The notes under the pieces: generated by a model
Told to the model about the DNA's origin: nothing
The model's input: only the letters and a program-made list of their open reading frames with translations
Database searches by the model: none
Made by a program: the position numbers and the translations under genes
From: Cohnella sp. GbtcB17
Lineage (GTDB): Bacteria; Bacillota; Bacilli; Paenibacillales; Paenibacillaceae
DNA: 64,000 nt
Reading direction: 5' to 3'
NCBI RefSeq assembly: GCF_019091135.1
Contig: NZ_JAGXJW010000047.1
Coordinates: forward strand, 1-64,000
Shown: positions 54,090 through 63,250 of the stretch, piece after piece
Numbering within the stretch: the first letter of the stretch is position 1
Layout: every line of letters begins with the position of its first letter

Positions 54090-54119
54090 CGCCCTGCGGC
54101 AGTTAGCTGTCGCAGGGCG
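54090..54119 (-). terminator. Terminator-like hairpin after spoVID
   Basis: CGCCCTGCG ... CGCAGGGCG, a 9-bp perfect stem followed by TCTTTG on the minus strand. Confidence 0.55.
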
Positions 54120-54133
54120 AATCGATACGATGC

Positions 54134-55774
54134 CTAAGGGATATACAGCACCTGGCCTTCCGCCAGATGCGGGTCGGGCAGCCGGTTGTACAGCTGAAGC
54201 TCGCGGGACTGCAGCTGATACTTGCCCGCGATGCCGTCGAGCGTGTCCTCCCGCTGCACGATCACCATCTTGACCTTGCGGAACGACTGACCGGCTTCCT
54301 TCGCAAGGAACAGGCGCGTCCACTCGATCTCGTCTCCCGAGGCGCGACTGTTCTGTGCGTTCTCGGGAGGCGCGGCTAACCTTGCCTCTTCGGCCGCCTT
54401 CAGGCCGGCCTCGCGGATCGCGCCTTTGTCGCCAAGCTGCGACAGGATGCCGACGCCGAATACGGATTCGGCACCGCCCGCCCCTTTGGCGGACAAGCCC
54501 AGCTTCGGTCCCGCCGGGTCCGGCTGCCGCTGCTCGTGCGGGGAGGCTTCGCCTGCATCGGCAGCTTCTGTCTGGTCCTGGGTCTTCGCGTCGTTTTCGA
54601 GACCCGGCCATGCGGAAGGCGCGGGAATGCTGGCCTCGTATACGAGCGGATAACTTGGAAGCTCCGACTGCGGAGAAGCGGTCTCGGCCGGCGCGATCCC
54701 CGCAGGCGTGGTCTCGACAGGCGCGGTCCCGGCCGGTGCGATGAACTCGGCCGGCTCCTCCTCAAGGCGCTGGTAGGCGAGCAGCCGCTCCCACGCTTCG
54801 GCTTCCTCCCGCCTGTCCCGCTCCTCCGCCAGCTGCCTCTCGCGCTCCGCCCGCTCAAGCGCGTCGCGCGCCTCCCGCTCCGCTTTCTCGCGCTCCGCAA
54901 GCTCGAAGGCCCGCGCCTCCTCGGCGGCGCGAGCCGCCCGGTCCGCCTCCGCCCTCGCCGCTTCGGCGAGCTGCCGCTCCAGCGCCTCGGCGGCGACCTG
55001 GGCGAGTTCTTGCTGCCGCTGAAGCGTCTCTTCGCGCAACCGCGCCTCGGCTTCCGCGCGAGCGCGCTGCTGCTCGTACCAGACCGGCGAGACGGCCGCT
55101 TCCTGGGCGGCGTTCGGGTCCGTCCATGCAGGAGGCAAATAGACCGGTCCGGGCTGCGAATAGACCGGTGCCTGCGGCTGGCTGCCTCCGGCAAACGAAT
55201 CGTTCGTCCGTTCCGCTTCGGCCGCTTCGGCGAAAGGCTCGTTTGCTTCGACCGCCTCCGCAGGCTGGAACGCGTATTCGCCAAGCGGCGGCAGCGCGAA
55301 GGACGGATCGGCTTCGTCGCGCCGCTCCGATCCGGGCGCGGATACCCGCTCCGGCGCATCGTGCGCGACCGTGAAGCCGTCCTCGTGCCACACGGGCGCC
55401 TCGCGCGCCTCGGTCTGCACGCCGCGCAAGCCCAGCACGCCGGTCACGTTCAAGGAGCGTTCGGCGAGCAGATCGACGTCAAAATGATCGATCTCGACGT
55501 CCAGCTCCTCCAATTGGCGCACGCGGCTCTGCGGCAAGGAGATCTCGACCGGAATGCGGTGCTCCAGCGTGCCCGCCGAATCCGCTTCCCCAATCGGCCT
55601 GTAGGTGCCGCTCAGCAGCAAATAACCGCGCAGCAGCACGCTATCTTCCTGCTCCAGCGCTTCGATATGCGGCGACAACTCGATCTCTTCAAGCGTGTCG
55701 ATCGGCAAGGCGTCGCTTGCCAGCTGCACCCGTTCATAAATATCGAATCTCAACCCGTTCGACGATTCCGTCAC
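54134..55774 (-). CDS. spoVID: Stage VI sporulation protein D, LysM coat morphogen
   Basis: A 546-residue protein. The N-terminal domain (about 1-120) has the SpoVID pattern FDIYERVQLASDALPIDTLEEIELSPHIE and RIPVEISLP. Residues about 234-340 form a very long charged helix rich in E, A and R. A Pro/Ala-rich linker follows, and a C-terminal LysM domain (about 503-546; VQREDTLDGIAGKYQL, YNRLPDP) ends the protein. SpoVID recruits SafA and encases the spore coat; a SafA-like gene is also in this window. Order valS-spoVID-hemL matches B. subtilis, except that ysxE is missing. The start is GTG with GGGGGAG seven bases upstream. Confidence 0.88.
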   Translation of the reverse strand: MTESSNGLRFDIYERVQLASDALPIDTLEEIELSPHIEALEQEDSVLLRGYLLLSGTYRPIGEADSAGTLEHRIPVEISLPQSRVRQLEELDVEIDHFDVDLLAERSLNVTGVLGLRGVQTEAREAPVWHEDGFTVAHDAPERVSAPGSERRDEADPSFALPPLGEYAFQPAEAVEANEPFAEAAEAERTNDSFAGGSQPQAPVYSQPGPVYLPPAWTDPNAAQEAAVSPVWYEQQRARAEAEARLREETLQRQQELAQVAAEALERQLAEAARAEADRAARAAEEARAFELAEREKAEREARDALERAERERQLAEERDRREEAEAWERLLAYQRLEEEPAEFIAPAGTAPVETTPAGIAPAETASPQSELPSYPLVYEASIPAPSAWPGLENDAKTQDQTEAADAGEASPHEQRQPDPAGPKLGLSAKGAGGAESVFGVGILSQLGDKGAIREAGLKAAEEARLAAPPENAQNSRASGDEIEWTRLFLAKEAGQSFRKVKMVIVQREDTLDGIAGKYQLQSRELQLYNRLPDPHLAEGQVLYIP

Positions 55775-55909
55775 GACAGGTCTCCCCCTCTCGGCATAGA
55801 GTCCCTGCATCCCCGGCTGCCGGAAAACGCCCGGAGGCAGGCTTCACTCCTTATCTATCTATATGCCTTAAAAAGGTGGGCATGCCTACGGACTTGTGCC
55901 GCGTCCCGC

Positions 55910-57211
55910 TTAGAACTTGCCGAGCGCCGTACGATGTGCCGCGATCGTCTCGTCGATGTCGTCCTCGCTGTGGGCGGTGGACAGGAACCAACCCTCGAAT
56001 TGGGAAGGCGGCAGGTTGACGCCCTGATCGAGCATGCGGCCGAACAGCGTACGGAAGCGCTCCGTGTTGGACTGCTTCGCCGTCTCGAAGTTGATGACCT
56101 GCTTGTCCGTGAGGAAAGGGCAAACCATCGAGCCGACGCGATTGATCGTCATCGCGATGCCGTACTCGTGCGCATTGGCTTCCAGCCCCGCCTGTAGCCG
56201 CATGGCAAGCTGCTCCAGTCGCTGGTAGGCGGACGTATCGAGCAGCTTGAGCGTGGCGAGCCCGGCCGCCATCGCGAGCGGGTTGCCGGACAGCGTCCCG
56301 GCTTGATAGATCGGACCTACCGGCGCCATGCGCTCCATCAGCTCACGCCGGCCGCCGTATGCGCCGACCGGCAGGCCGCCGCCGATGACCTTGCCAAGGC
56401 AGGTCAGATCAGGCGTAATGCCGTAGAGGCCTTGCGCGCAGTTCAAGTGAACGCGGAAACCCGTCATGACCTCGTCGAAAATAAGCAAGCTGTCGTATTG
56501 CTTGGTCACGTCCCTCAGTCCCTGCAAAAAGCCGGGGAGCGGAGGTACGACGCCCATATTGCCGGCGACAGGCTCCACGATGACCGCGGCGATCTCCTCG
56601 CCGTACCGCTCGAATGCGAGCTTGTCCGTCGCAAGATCGTTATATGGCACCGTGATCGTGTGGGACGCGATGCTCTCCGGCACGCCCGGGCTGTCAGGCA
56701 AGCCGAGCGTGGCGACGCCGGAGCCCGCCTTGTTGAGCAGGCTGTCGGCATGGCCGTGGTACGATCCTTCGAACTTCAAAATCCGGCTTCGGCCCGTGTA
56801 GCCGCGCGCAAGCCGGATGGCGCACATCGTCGCCTCAGTGCCCGAATTGGCCATGCGGACGACCTCGATCGACGGCACGCGGGCGCATACCAGCTCCGCC
56901 ATCTCCGTCTCCAGCTCGGTCGGGGCGCCGAAGCTCGTCCCTTTTTCCGCGGTCCGCTTGATCGCCTCCACCACTTCGGGATGGGCGTGACCCGCGATCA
57001 GGGGGCCCCAGGACAAGACGTAATCGATATAGGACTGACCGTCGATGTCGGTAATCCGGCTGCCCTGGCCGCGCTCGATGACGACCGGCGTCAAGCCGAC
57101 CGACTTGAACGCGCGAACGGGGCTGTTGACGCCGCCCGGAATAGATCTTTTGGCCCGTTCGAATGCGGCTTTGGACTTAGCGTCCGAGCGGATTTGGCGC
57201 GTTTCGCTCAT
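55910..57211 (-). CDS. hemL: Glutamate-1-semialdehyde 2,1-aminomutase
   Basis: A 433-residue PLP enzyme making 5-aminolevulinate from glutamate semialdehyde. [29 protein letters not shown] and the PLP lysine in [19 protein letters not shown] are intact. GAGGTGG precedes the ATG. It lies at the end of the heme cluster but is separated from hemB by a plus-strand Crp/Fnr gene. Confidence 0.97.
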   Translation of the reverse strand: MSETRQIRSDAKSKAAFERAKRSIPGGVNSPVRAFKSVGLTPVVIERGQGSRITDIDGQSYIDYVLSWGPLIAGHAHPEVVEAIKRTAEKGTSFGAPTELETEMAELVCARVPSIEVVRMANSGTEATMCAIRLARGYTGRSRILKFEGSYHGHADSLLNKAGSGVATLGLPDSPGVPESIASHTITVPYNDLATDKLAFERYGEEIAAVIVEPVAGNMGVVPPLPGFLQGLRDVTKQYDSLLIFDEVMTGFRVHLNCAQGLYGITPDLTCLGKVIGGGLPVGAYGGRRELMERMAPVGPIYQAGTLSGNPLAMAAGLATLKLLDTSAYQRLEQLAMRLQAGLEANAHEYGIAMTINRVGSMVCPFLTDKQVINFETAKQSNTERFRTLFGRMLDQGVNLPPSQFEGWFLSTAHSEDDIDETIAAHRTALGKF

Positions 57212-57292
57212 TTTGGTCCACCTCTGCTATCTGGAATGAAAAAGTCTATGGTAAACTGAATCATCATCATGCGCGGCATTGGAGGCTCCGTA

Positions 57293-57955
57293 ATGATTCA
57301 ATGGCTTAAAAAGGTATCGTTGTTCGACAAACTGAGCGATTCGCAATTGGAACATGTGTCGCGCATCGCAAGACGGCGGAGCTTGTCCGCAGGCAGCATT
57401 CTTTTCCAGGAAAAGGATCCGGGCAACGTATTCTACGTCGTGCTGAGCGGGTCCGTCAAGCTGTTCACGCGCAGCGCCGGAGGCGAAGAGAAGGTGCTGT
57501 CCGTCGTCGGGGAAGGCGGCAGCTTCGGCGAGCTGGCTCTTCTCGACGGACTGCCGCGTTCCGCGTCTGCCCGTGCGCTCGAGACGTCGCTGCTGCTGGA
57601 GATCGCGAGCGACGACTTCATGCGCCTGCTGGAGTCGCATTTCGATATTACGAAGGGCATTCTCGCCGAGCTGAGCCGGCGGCTCCGGCAGACGAACGAG
57701 CATGTGAACGACTTGACCTTCCTGGATGACCGCACGCGCGTGCTGAAAAATCTGATTAATCTCGCCAACCAGCACGGCAAACGCGACGGCATCTTCATCA
57801 ACATCCACCTCGCGCTCAACTACGACGAGCTCTCGCAAATGGCCGGCGTGTCCAAGCAGGTCCTGTCCGAGGTGCTCCGGGAGCTTGAAGCCAAAGGCGT
57901 GCTCAGCTTCGGCTTAAACCAGTACACGCTTAACTTGACCAAGCTGCGGGGCTGA
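57293..57955 (+). CDS. Crp/Fnr family transcriptional regulator
   Basis: A 220-residue regulator: an N-terminal cyclic-nucleotide-binding-like beta-roll (about 15-115; GNVFYVVLSGSVKLF, GEGGSFGELALLDGLPRSASARA), a dimer helix, and a C-terminal winged helix (about 145-220; LNYDELSQMAGVSKQVLSEVLRELEAKGVL). There are no clustered cysteines for an FNR-type iron-sulfur site. GFGELALLDGLPRSA-like sequence resembles cAMP sites, but the ligand is unknown. The ATG has GGAGG seven bases before it. It is the only plus-strand gene in the heme region, divergent from hemL with 81 bases between and convergent with hemB. Confidence 0.92.
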   Translation: MIQWLKKVSLFDKLSDSQLEHVSRIARRRSLSAGSILFQEKDPGNVFYVVLSGSVKLFTRSAGGEEKVLSVVGEGGSFGELALLDGLPRSASARALETSLLLEIASDDFMRLLESHFDITKGILAELSRRLRQTNEHVNDLTFLDDRTRVLKNLINLANQHGKRDGIFINIHLALNYDELSQMAGVSKQVLSEVLRELEAKGVLSFGLNQYTLNLTKLRG

Positions 57956-57970
57956 GCGGCAAATGCTCAA

Positions 57971-58002
57971 CGGGCACGATAGCGGCATTTCTTGCCGCTA
58001 TT
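57971..58002. repeat. Intergenic hairpin repeat, copy 1
   Basis: CGGGCACGATAGCGGCA followed by a loop and the complementary TGCCGCTAT gives a perfect 9-bp stem (57979-58001). Its sister copy lies 51 bp further on. It sits in the convergent gap between crp and hemB. Confidence 0.85.
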
Positions 58003-58021
58003 CTCCTTATGGCCGCCTCAC

Positions 58022-58053
58022 CGGGCACGATAGCGGCACTTCTCGCCGTTATG
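58022..58053. repeat. Intergenic hairpin repeat, copy 2
   Basis: A 32-base near-copy of the element at 57971-58002 with four differences; it keeps the hairpin with wobble pairing. With copy 1 it may serve as a bidirectional terminator-like element, though no T-run follows. Confidence 0.8.
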
Positions 58054-58082
58054 AACGCTTAGACTGCCCCTCTATCTACGCC

Positions 58083-59072
58083 TTACAGGCCTCTCATCCA
58101 GCGCACCGCATCCTTCGCATGGTACGTAATGATCATGTCCGCGCCGGCGCGCTTCATGCCCGTCAGCGTCTCCATCACGATCGCGCGCTCGTCGATCCAG
58201 CCTTGCATCGCCGCCGCCTTCACCATCGAATATTCGGCGCTCACGTTGTACACGACGAGCGGCAGGTCGTACCGCTCCTTCAGCAGGCGCACGATGTCCA
58301 GGTAAGCGAGTCCCGGCTTGACCATCAGCATGTCCGCGCCCTCGCGCACGTCCGTATCCGCTTCTCTCAGCGCCTCGCGCGCGTTCGCGGCATCCATCTG
58401 GTACGTCTTGCGGTCGCCGAACTTCGGCGCCGACTGGGCGGCCTCGCGGAACGGGCCGTAGTAGGCGGAGGAATATTTGACCGCGTAGGACATGATCGGA
58501 ATGTCCTCGAACCCCGCCTCGTCGAGCCCCTCCCGGATCGCGCCGACGAAGCCGTCCATCATGTTGGACGGCGCGATGATGTCCGCGCCCGCGCGCGCCT
58601 GGGACACGGCCGTGCGCACCAAGAGCGCCAGCGATTCGTCGTTGTCGACGACCGCGCCGCAGTCCCCCTCGTGCACGACGCCGCAATGCCCGTGATCCGT
58701 GAATTCGCACAGGCAAGTATCCGCGACGACGACCAGGTCGGGCGCCAGCTTTTTGATCCTGCGGGTCGCCTGCTGCACGATGCCGTCTTCCGCATACGCG
58801 CCTGTACCGACGCTATCCTTGGAGGCCGGGATGCCGAACAGCAGCACGGCCTGGATGCCCAGGGAGACGATCTCCGCAATCTCCTCGTCCAACCGGTCGA
58901 GCGACAGGTTGTAAACGCCCGGCATCGAGGAGATCTCGGTCTTGACGTTGTCGCCATGAGCGACGAAGATCGGCATGATCAGGTCGTGCACGTGCAGATG
59001 CGTCTCCCGGACCAGATTGCGGATGCCCGCCGTCCGCCGAAGCCGGCGATGGCGCACGATAGATGTATTCAT
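58083..59072 (-). CDS. hemB: Delta-aminolevulinic acid dehydratase (porphobilinogen synthase)
   Basis: A 329-residue enzyme joining two 5-aminolevulinate molecules. Zinc-type cysteines are in [16 protein letters not shown], Schiff-base lysines in [10 protein letters not shown] and an upstream [13 protein letters not shown]. The [14 protein letters not shown] stretch is typical. AAAGG stands eleven bases before the ATG. It follows the cobA-hemD fusion by 18 bases on the same strand. Confidence 0.97.
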   Translation of the reverse strand: MNTSIVRHRRLRRTAGIRNLVRETHLHVHDLIMPIFVAHGDNVKTEISSMPGVYNLSLDRLDEEIAEIVSLGIQAVLLFGIPASKDSVGTGAYAEDGIVQQATRRIKKLAPDLVVVADTCLCEFTDHGHCGVVHEGDCGAVVDNDESLALLVRTAVSQARAGADIIAPSNMMDGFVGAIREGLDEAGFEDIPIMSYAVKYSSAYYGPFREAAQSAPKFGDRKTYQMDAANAREALREADTDVREGADMLMVKPGLAYLDIVRLLKERYDLPLVVYNVSAEYSMVKAAAMQGWIDERAIVMETLTGMKRAGADMIITYHAKDAVRWMRGL

Positions 59073-59090
59073 TCGAATCAGAACCTTTCT

Positions 59091-60644
59091 TTACGAAATT
59101 TCGTTGCCGGCGCTGCGATGCTTCAGCATCGCCTCCAGCAGGCCTTCGATCGTCGATTGCTCGGCCGTCAACGTCACGCGAAGTCCGTGCGCTTCGGCCG
59201 TCCGCGCGGTGATCGGTCCGATGCACGCGATCGTGCAGCCGACCAAAAGCTCGGCCGGACGTTCGGCCCCCAGCCGCCGCAACGCTTCGAGCAGGTTCAC
59301 GACCGTCGACGAGCTCGTAAAAGTGACCGCATGAATCTCGCCGGCCCGCAGCATCTCGACGATTCTATCATCCTCTTGAACGACCAGTCTGTTTTCGTAC
59401 ACGTCGAGCTCCACGGCTTCGACGCCCGCCTTGGCGAGCTCGGCCGGCAGCAAGCCGCGGGCCAGATCGCCACGGGGCAGCAGCGCGCGCTGTCCTGACT
59501 CCAGCTGGTCTGCCAAGCTGTCCAGCAAACCTTCGGCCTGGAATTGGGAAGGGATCACGTCGGCGACGATACCGCGCGCCGCCAGCGCTTCGGCCGTCTT
59601 CGGACCGACCGCGGCAAAGCGCGCCCCGGCAAACCGGCGAATATCGACCCGCATCTCGGCCAGCCAGGAAAATAAATATTCAACGCCGGCAACGCTCGTC
59701 AGAACAACCCAATCGAAGCGCTCGGCCTCGCGCAGCGCCGCCGCGATCCGCTCGATTTCGTCCGGATTCGTCTGCTTGACCGTATCGATCACCGGAAAAA
59801 CGTACGGCTCCCCGCCAAGGTCGTCGATCCGGTCCGCCAGCTCGCTCGCCTGCGAGCGGGCGCGCGTGACGAGGACGCGCCAGCCGAACAGCGGCTTGGC
59901 CTCGATCCATCTGAGCGTCTCGCGCTGCCGCACGACGTCGCCGACGACGATGACCGCCGGCGGCTGGAAGTCCGCCTCGCGCACCTTTTGCTCGATGTCG
60001 CCGAGCGTCCCTGTCAGCGTCTCCTGCTCCGCGCGCGTGCCCCATCGGATAAGCGCCACGGGCGTTTCCGCGGGCCGTCCGAATTTTATCAGCTGTTCGC
60101 TAATATAACCGATCTTGGAGACGCCCATCAGAAAAAGGAGGGTGCCGGTGGCGTTCGTCACTTTGTCCCACTGGATCATGCGGTCGAGCTTGTCCGGACT
60201 CTCGTGTCCGGTCACGATCGAGAAGGACGATGCGAGGTCCCGGTGCGTCACCGGGATGCCCGCATAGGCCGGCACCGCGATCGCAGACGTAATGCCCGGG
60301 ACGATCTCGTAGGGCACGCCGTGCTGACGCAGCAGCTCCGCCTCTTCGCCCACCCGCCCGAACACGGTCGGGTCGCCTCCCTTGAGCCGGCAGACGACTT
60401 TGCCGGCGAGCGCCAAATCCAACAGCAGGCGATTGATCTCCTCCTGCTTCATCGTATGCCGGTCCGGGCGCTTGCCGACGTAGATACGCTCGGTGCCGGG
60501 CCGCGTCTCCTGCAGCAACTGGGGGCCGGCCAGGCGGTCGTACACGACGACGTCGCAGCGCTGCAGCGCGCGCAACCCGCGTACCGTGATCAGCTTCGGA
60601 TCTCCGGGTCCGGCGCCTACCAGATATACTTTCCCCTGGGCCAT
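59091..60644 (-). CDS. cobA-hemD: Uroporphyrinogen-III C-methyltransferase / uroporphyrinogen-III synthase fusion
   Basis: A 517-residue fusion. The N-terminal CobA/SUMT domain (about 1-245) has VYLVGAGPGDPKLITVRGL, CRLKGGDPTVFGRVGEE and GHESPDKLD, and makes precorrin-2 from uroporphyrinogen III with SAM. The C-terminal HemD domain (about 250-510; WRVLVTRARSQASELADRI, AAVGPKTAEAL, VTFTSSSTV) closes the tetrapyrrole ring. Having both puts the entry to siroheme/B12 and to heme on one chain. The ATG has GAGGGA upstream and is two bases after the hemC stop. Fusions of this kind are known in Firmicutes. Confidence 0.96.
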   Translation of the reverse strand: MAQGKVYLVGAGPGDPKLITVRGLRALQRCDVVVYDRLAGPQLLQETRPGTERIYVGKRPDRHTMKQEEINRLLLDLALAGKVVCRLKGGDPTVFGRVGEEAELLRQHGVPYEIVPGITSAIAVPAYAGIPVTHRDLASSFSIVTGHESPDKLDRMIQWDKVTNATGTLLFLMGVSKIGYISEQLIKFGRPAETPVALIRWGTRAEQETLTGTLGDIEQKVREADFQPPAVIVVGDVVRQRETLRWIEAKPLFGWRVLVTRARSQASELADRIDDLGGEPYVFPVIDTVKQTNPDEIERIAAALREAERFDWVVLTSVAGVEYLFSWLAEMRVDIRRFAGARFAAVGPKTAEALAARGIVADVIPSQFQAEGLLDSLADQLESGQRALLPRGDLARGLLPAELAKAGVEAVELDVYENRLVVQEDDRIVEMLRAGEIHAVTFTSSSTVVNLLEALRRLGAERPAELLVGCTIACIGPITARTAEAHGLRVTLTAEQSTIEGLLEAMLKHRSAGNEIS

Positions 60645-60646
60645 CG

Positions 60647-61585
60647 CTATTCCCTCGCTTCCGCGAGCAAGGCGTCCGCACCCTTGCCCAGCAGCTCCTC
60701 CGCCACGCGGCGGCCGACCTCGGCCGGATCGCCCCCTGAAGCCGACGCTTTAAGCACGAGTCTGCCGTCGGCAGCCGCGACCATGCCGGTCATCTTGACG
60801 ACGGCATCCGGCGCCGCCGACTCGGCGATCGCGTATGCGCCGATCGGCACCTGGCAGCCGCCGTTCAGCAATCCCAAAAACGTGCGCTCGGCCGCTACTG
60901 CGCGCTCGGCGGCCGTATCGTTGAGCATCGCGAGCAAGGCGAGAACTTCTTCGTCGGACGCCCGGCATTCGATGGCAAGCGCGCCTTGCCCGACGGCGGG
61001 CAAGCAGTCCTCCGGATCGATATACGCGGTGATGCGGTCGTTCCACCCCATCCGCTTCAGTCCGGCCGCGGCCAGAACGATTGCGTCCAGCCCTTCGGAC
61101 TCCAGCTTGCGAAGCCGGGTGTCGATATTGCCGCGGAGCGATTCGATCCGAAAATCGGGGCGGCGTGACTGCAGCTGCGCGGCGCGGCGAAGGCTGCTTG
61201 TGCCGATCCTGGCGCCCGGCGGCAGGTCGGACAGCGTGCTCGAGGTCAAATTCACGAGCGCGACGCGCGGGTCCTCGCGCGGCGGCACGCATCCGATGAC
61301 GAGGCCCTCCGGCAGCTCGAACGGCATATCCTTCATGCTGTGGATCGCGATATCGTTCTCGCCGCCGAGCAGCGCTTCTTCGATTTCTTTGACGAACAGG
61401 CCTTTGACGCCGACCTTGGACAATGTCACGTCCAATATTCGATCCCCTCGCGTGACGATCGGCACGATCTCGAATTCGAGCGGCAGCCCGGCCTCTTCGG
61501 CCAGCCGCTTCAGCGCGTCGAGCGTCTGCCCGCTCTGCGTCATCGCCAGCGCGCTTTGTCTAGTTCCAACCTTGATCTTGCGCAT
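60647..61585 (-). CDS. hemC: Porphobilinogen deaminase (hydroxymethylbilane synthase)
   Basis: A 312-residue enzyme assembling four porphobilinogens into hydroxymethylbilane. IKVGTRQSALAMTQS at the N-terminus, LPPGARIGTSSLRRAAQLQSRRPDF, and the dipyrromethane-cofactor cysteine in LNGGCQVPIGAYA are present. ATG 61585 has GGAG eleven bases upstream; a GTG 12 bases earlier is less likely. It lies 119 bases after sirC, where a weak promoter-like pair is seen. Confidence 0.96.
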   Translation of the reverse strand: MRKIKVGTRQSALAMTQSGQTLDALKRLAEEAGLPLEFEIVPIVTRGDRILDVTLSKVGVKGLFVKEIEEALLGGENDIAIHSMKDMPFELPEGLVIGCVPPREDPRVALVNLTSSTLSDLPPGARIGTSSLRRAAQLQSRRPDFRIESLRGNIDTRLRKLESEGLDAIVLAAAGLKRMGWNDRITAYIDPEDCLPAVGQGALAIECRASDEEVLALLAMLNDTAAERAVAAERTFLGLLNGGCQVPIGAYAIAESAAPDAVVKMTGMVAAADGRLVLKASASGGDPAEVGRRVAEELLGKGADALLAEARE

Positions 61586-61645
61586 TCGCCGCAACACTCC
61601 CCGGTAATTCGATTCGAATCAGCTATCAACCTCAATATACTGCCT

Positions 61646-61674
61646 ATTGTCTCACATTCCGGCCTCAGTCCCAA
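61646..61674 (-). promoter_or_regulatory. Weak promoter-like element before hemC
   Basis: TTGGGA (61669-61674) and GACAAT (61646-61651) with 17 bp between and a TGA extended -10. The 119-bp gap between sirC and hemC otherwise shows nothing. Confidence 0.3.
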
Positions 61675-61704
61675 ACGATGCCTGCTGGGCCAAGTTCGGA
61701 CCGG

Positions 61705-62364
61705 CTAGTCTGCCGCCTCGACATCCGCCCAGCCGCGCAGCATGGCGATCAGCTCCTTCGCCTCGGGCAGCTCCGCCATCGACAGCCAAGCCTGGGTGGC
61801 GCGATCCGAGACGGCCGCTTTCAACAATCTGCGGCTTTCCGACGGCTCGTCGATGTTAGCCAGCACCCGTCGCCGCACAATGCCCAGCTTTTTTGTCAGC
61901 TCGGCATATTCGGGACCGTATCGCGCTCTGAGCTCGCTCGCGATGCGCGCGGACAAGGCCGGACCGGCGCCCGAGGTGCCGACGGTCAACAGCAGGCCGC
62001 CTCTGCGAACCACGGCGGGCACGATAAAGCTCCCCCGCGAGCCCTCGGAGGCGGAGTTCGCAAGGATGCCGCGCCGCTTCGCCTCGTCGCAAATCCAGCC
62101 GTTCAACTCGTCGTTCCCCGTCGCCGCCACCACAAGGCGGGCGCCGTCGAGATCGTCCGGCGAAAACGGCTTAGGCAAGTGACGGATCGCTCCCGCTTCC
62201 TTCCACTCTCGCAGCCGCGCCGAGACGATGTCGGGGCAGACGAGCAGGACGTCCGCTCCCGCCTCCAGCAAGCCGCCGGTCCGGCGCTCGCCGACGGCGC
62301 CGCCGCCAACGACGAGGCACAGGCTATGCTCAACGGATATCATGATCGGATAGTATCGCTGCAT
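61705..62364 (-). CDS. sirC: Precorrin-2 dehydrogenase / sirohydrochlorin ferrochelatase-like (CysG N-terminal type)
   Basis: A 219-residue protein with an NAD-binding Rossmann fold: LCLVVGGGAVGERRTGGLLEAGADV, then GSFIVPAVVRRGGLLLTVGTSGAGP, typical of the Met8p/CysG dehydrogenase domain. It oxidises precorrin-2 to sirohydrochlorin; whether it also inserts iron cannot be decided. AAAAGGAG lies before the ATG. Together with the CobA domain of the fusion it makes a siroheme branch inside the heme operon, 15 bases downstream of hemX. Confidence 0.9.
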   Translation of the reverse strand: MQRYYPIMISVEHSLCLVVGGGAVGERRTGGLLEAGADVLLVCPDIVSARLREWKEAGAIRHLPKPFSPDDLDGARLVVAATGNDELNGWICDEAKRRGILANSASEGSRGSFIVPAVVRRGGLLLTVGTSGAGPALSARIASELRARYGPEYAELTKKLGIVRRRVLANIDEPSESRRLLKAAVSDRATQAWLSMAELPEAKELIAMLRGWADVEAAD

Positions 62365-62379
62365 GCCATATGCTCCTTT

Positions 62380-63201
62380 TTATAGCCAACGATGAAAGGA
62401 TGATAGCGAATTCGCGAAAAAATCCAGCACAAGCAAAACGTAGCCGACTAAATTCCATATGGCGCAGCGTCCCGCGTCGTCCTTGCCGATCCACCTGCGA
62501 ATCAAATAGAAAATATAAACGGCGCCTGCGACGAACGATAGAAGCACTTTCTCGTCCAGCAGCTTGCCATAGTGACCGTCGACGAGCAAAGCGGCCGTGC
62601 CGGTGGACAGCGCCAGCAGCAGCAGCGGCACGCCGAACAGGCCGGACCGGAACGAATACTTGTCGATCGCTTCGAGGCTCGGCATGCGGTTCATCACGCT
62701 GCCCCATTTCTTCTTTTTCAGACGGTAATTGAGAAATAGATACATGGCTCCGCATACCGCGGAAACGGTTAGGAGCGCAAAAGCGACCGTGATCAGGGTC
62801 ACATGGAGAACGAGCAACCGTCTCGCCACCTCCGACGGTGCCAAGGTGATCTCCCCTCCGGGGCGCTCCATCAGATTCAGGCCGAGCACCGCGAAGCCGA
62901 CGACGTTCACGAGCAGCACGAGCAGCTCTGCGCGGACGATCCGGTTGACGGCGAACGACGCGGAGACGAGCAACCATGAGACAAAAAAGACATAGTCGTG
63001 CAGCGTGACCTCGGGAACCGCGAAGCGGCGAACGAGCAAGTCGACAAGAAAACCGGTCTGCAGCACCCAGACAAAAACAAGCAGCCCTGTGCCGATCCGT
63101 CTCCCGTTACGGTTGCCGTAGGCGGCATCCGATACGAAAAACAGCAGACTCAGGGCATAAATATACATAATGGCGTCCGTCAGCCAATTGTTCGTTAACA
63201 T
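62380..63201 (-). CDS. hemX: HemX/CcsA-like cytochrome c assembly membrane protein
   Basis: A 273-residue polytopic protein with about eight hydrophobic segments and the CcsA/HemX-type sequence LHVTLITVAFALLTVSAVCGAMYLFL. B. subtilis HemX lowers HemA levels and lies right after hemA, as here. The family fold is shared with heme-handling CcsA proteins, but the tryptophan-rich WWD motif of true CcsA is not seen. GGAGG precedes the ATG. Confidence 0.9.
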   Translation of the reverse strand: MLTNNWLTDAIMYIYALSLLFFVSDAAYGNRNGRRIGTGLLVFVWVLQTGFLVDLLVRRFAVPEVTLHDYVFFVSWLLVSASFAVNRIVRAELLVLLVNVVGFAVLGLNLMERPGGEITLAPSEVARRLLVLHVTLITVAFALLTVSAVCGAMYLFLNYRLKKKKWGSVMNRMPSLEAIDKYSFRSGLFGVPLLLLALSTGTAALLVDGHYGKLLDEKVLLSFVAGAVYIFYLIRRWIGKDDAGRCAIWNLVGYVLLVLDFFANSLSSFHRWL

Positions 63202-63250
63202 GCAGCACCGCCTCCGGCTTCTCTCGAATCCGGCCAGGCCGGCGATCCGG

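Noticed and set aside
55855-55905. Terminator after hemL
   Set aside because: Only a four- to five-bp imperfect stem precedes the T-run; too weak to list.
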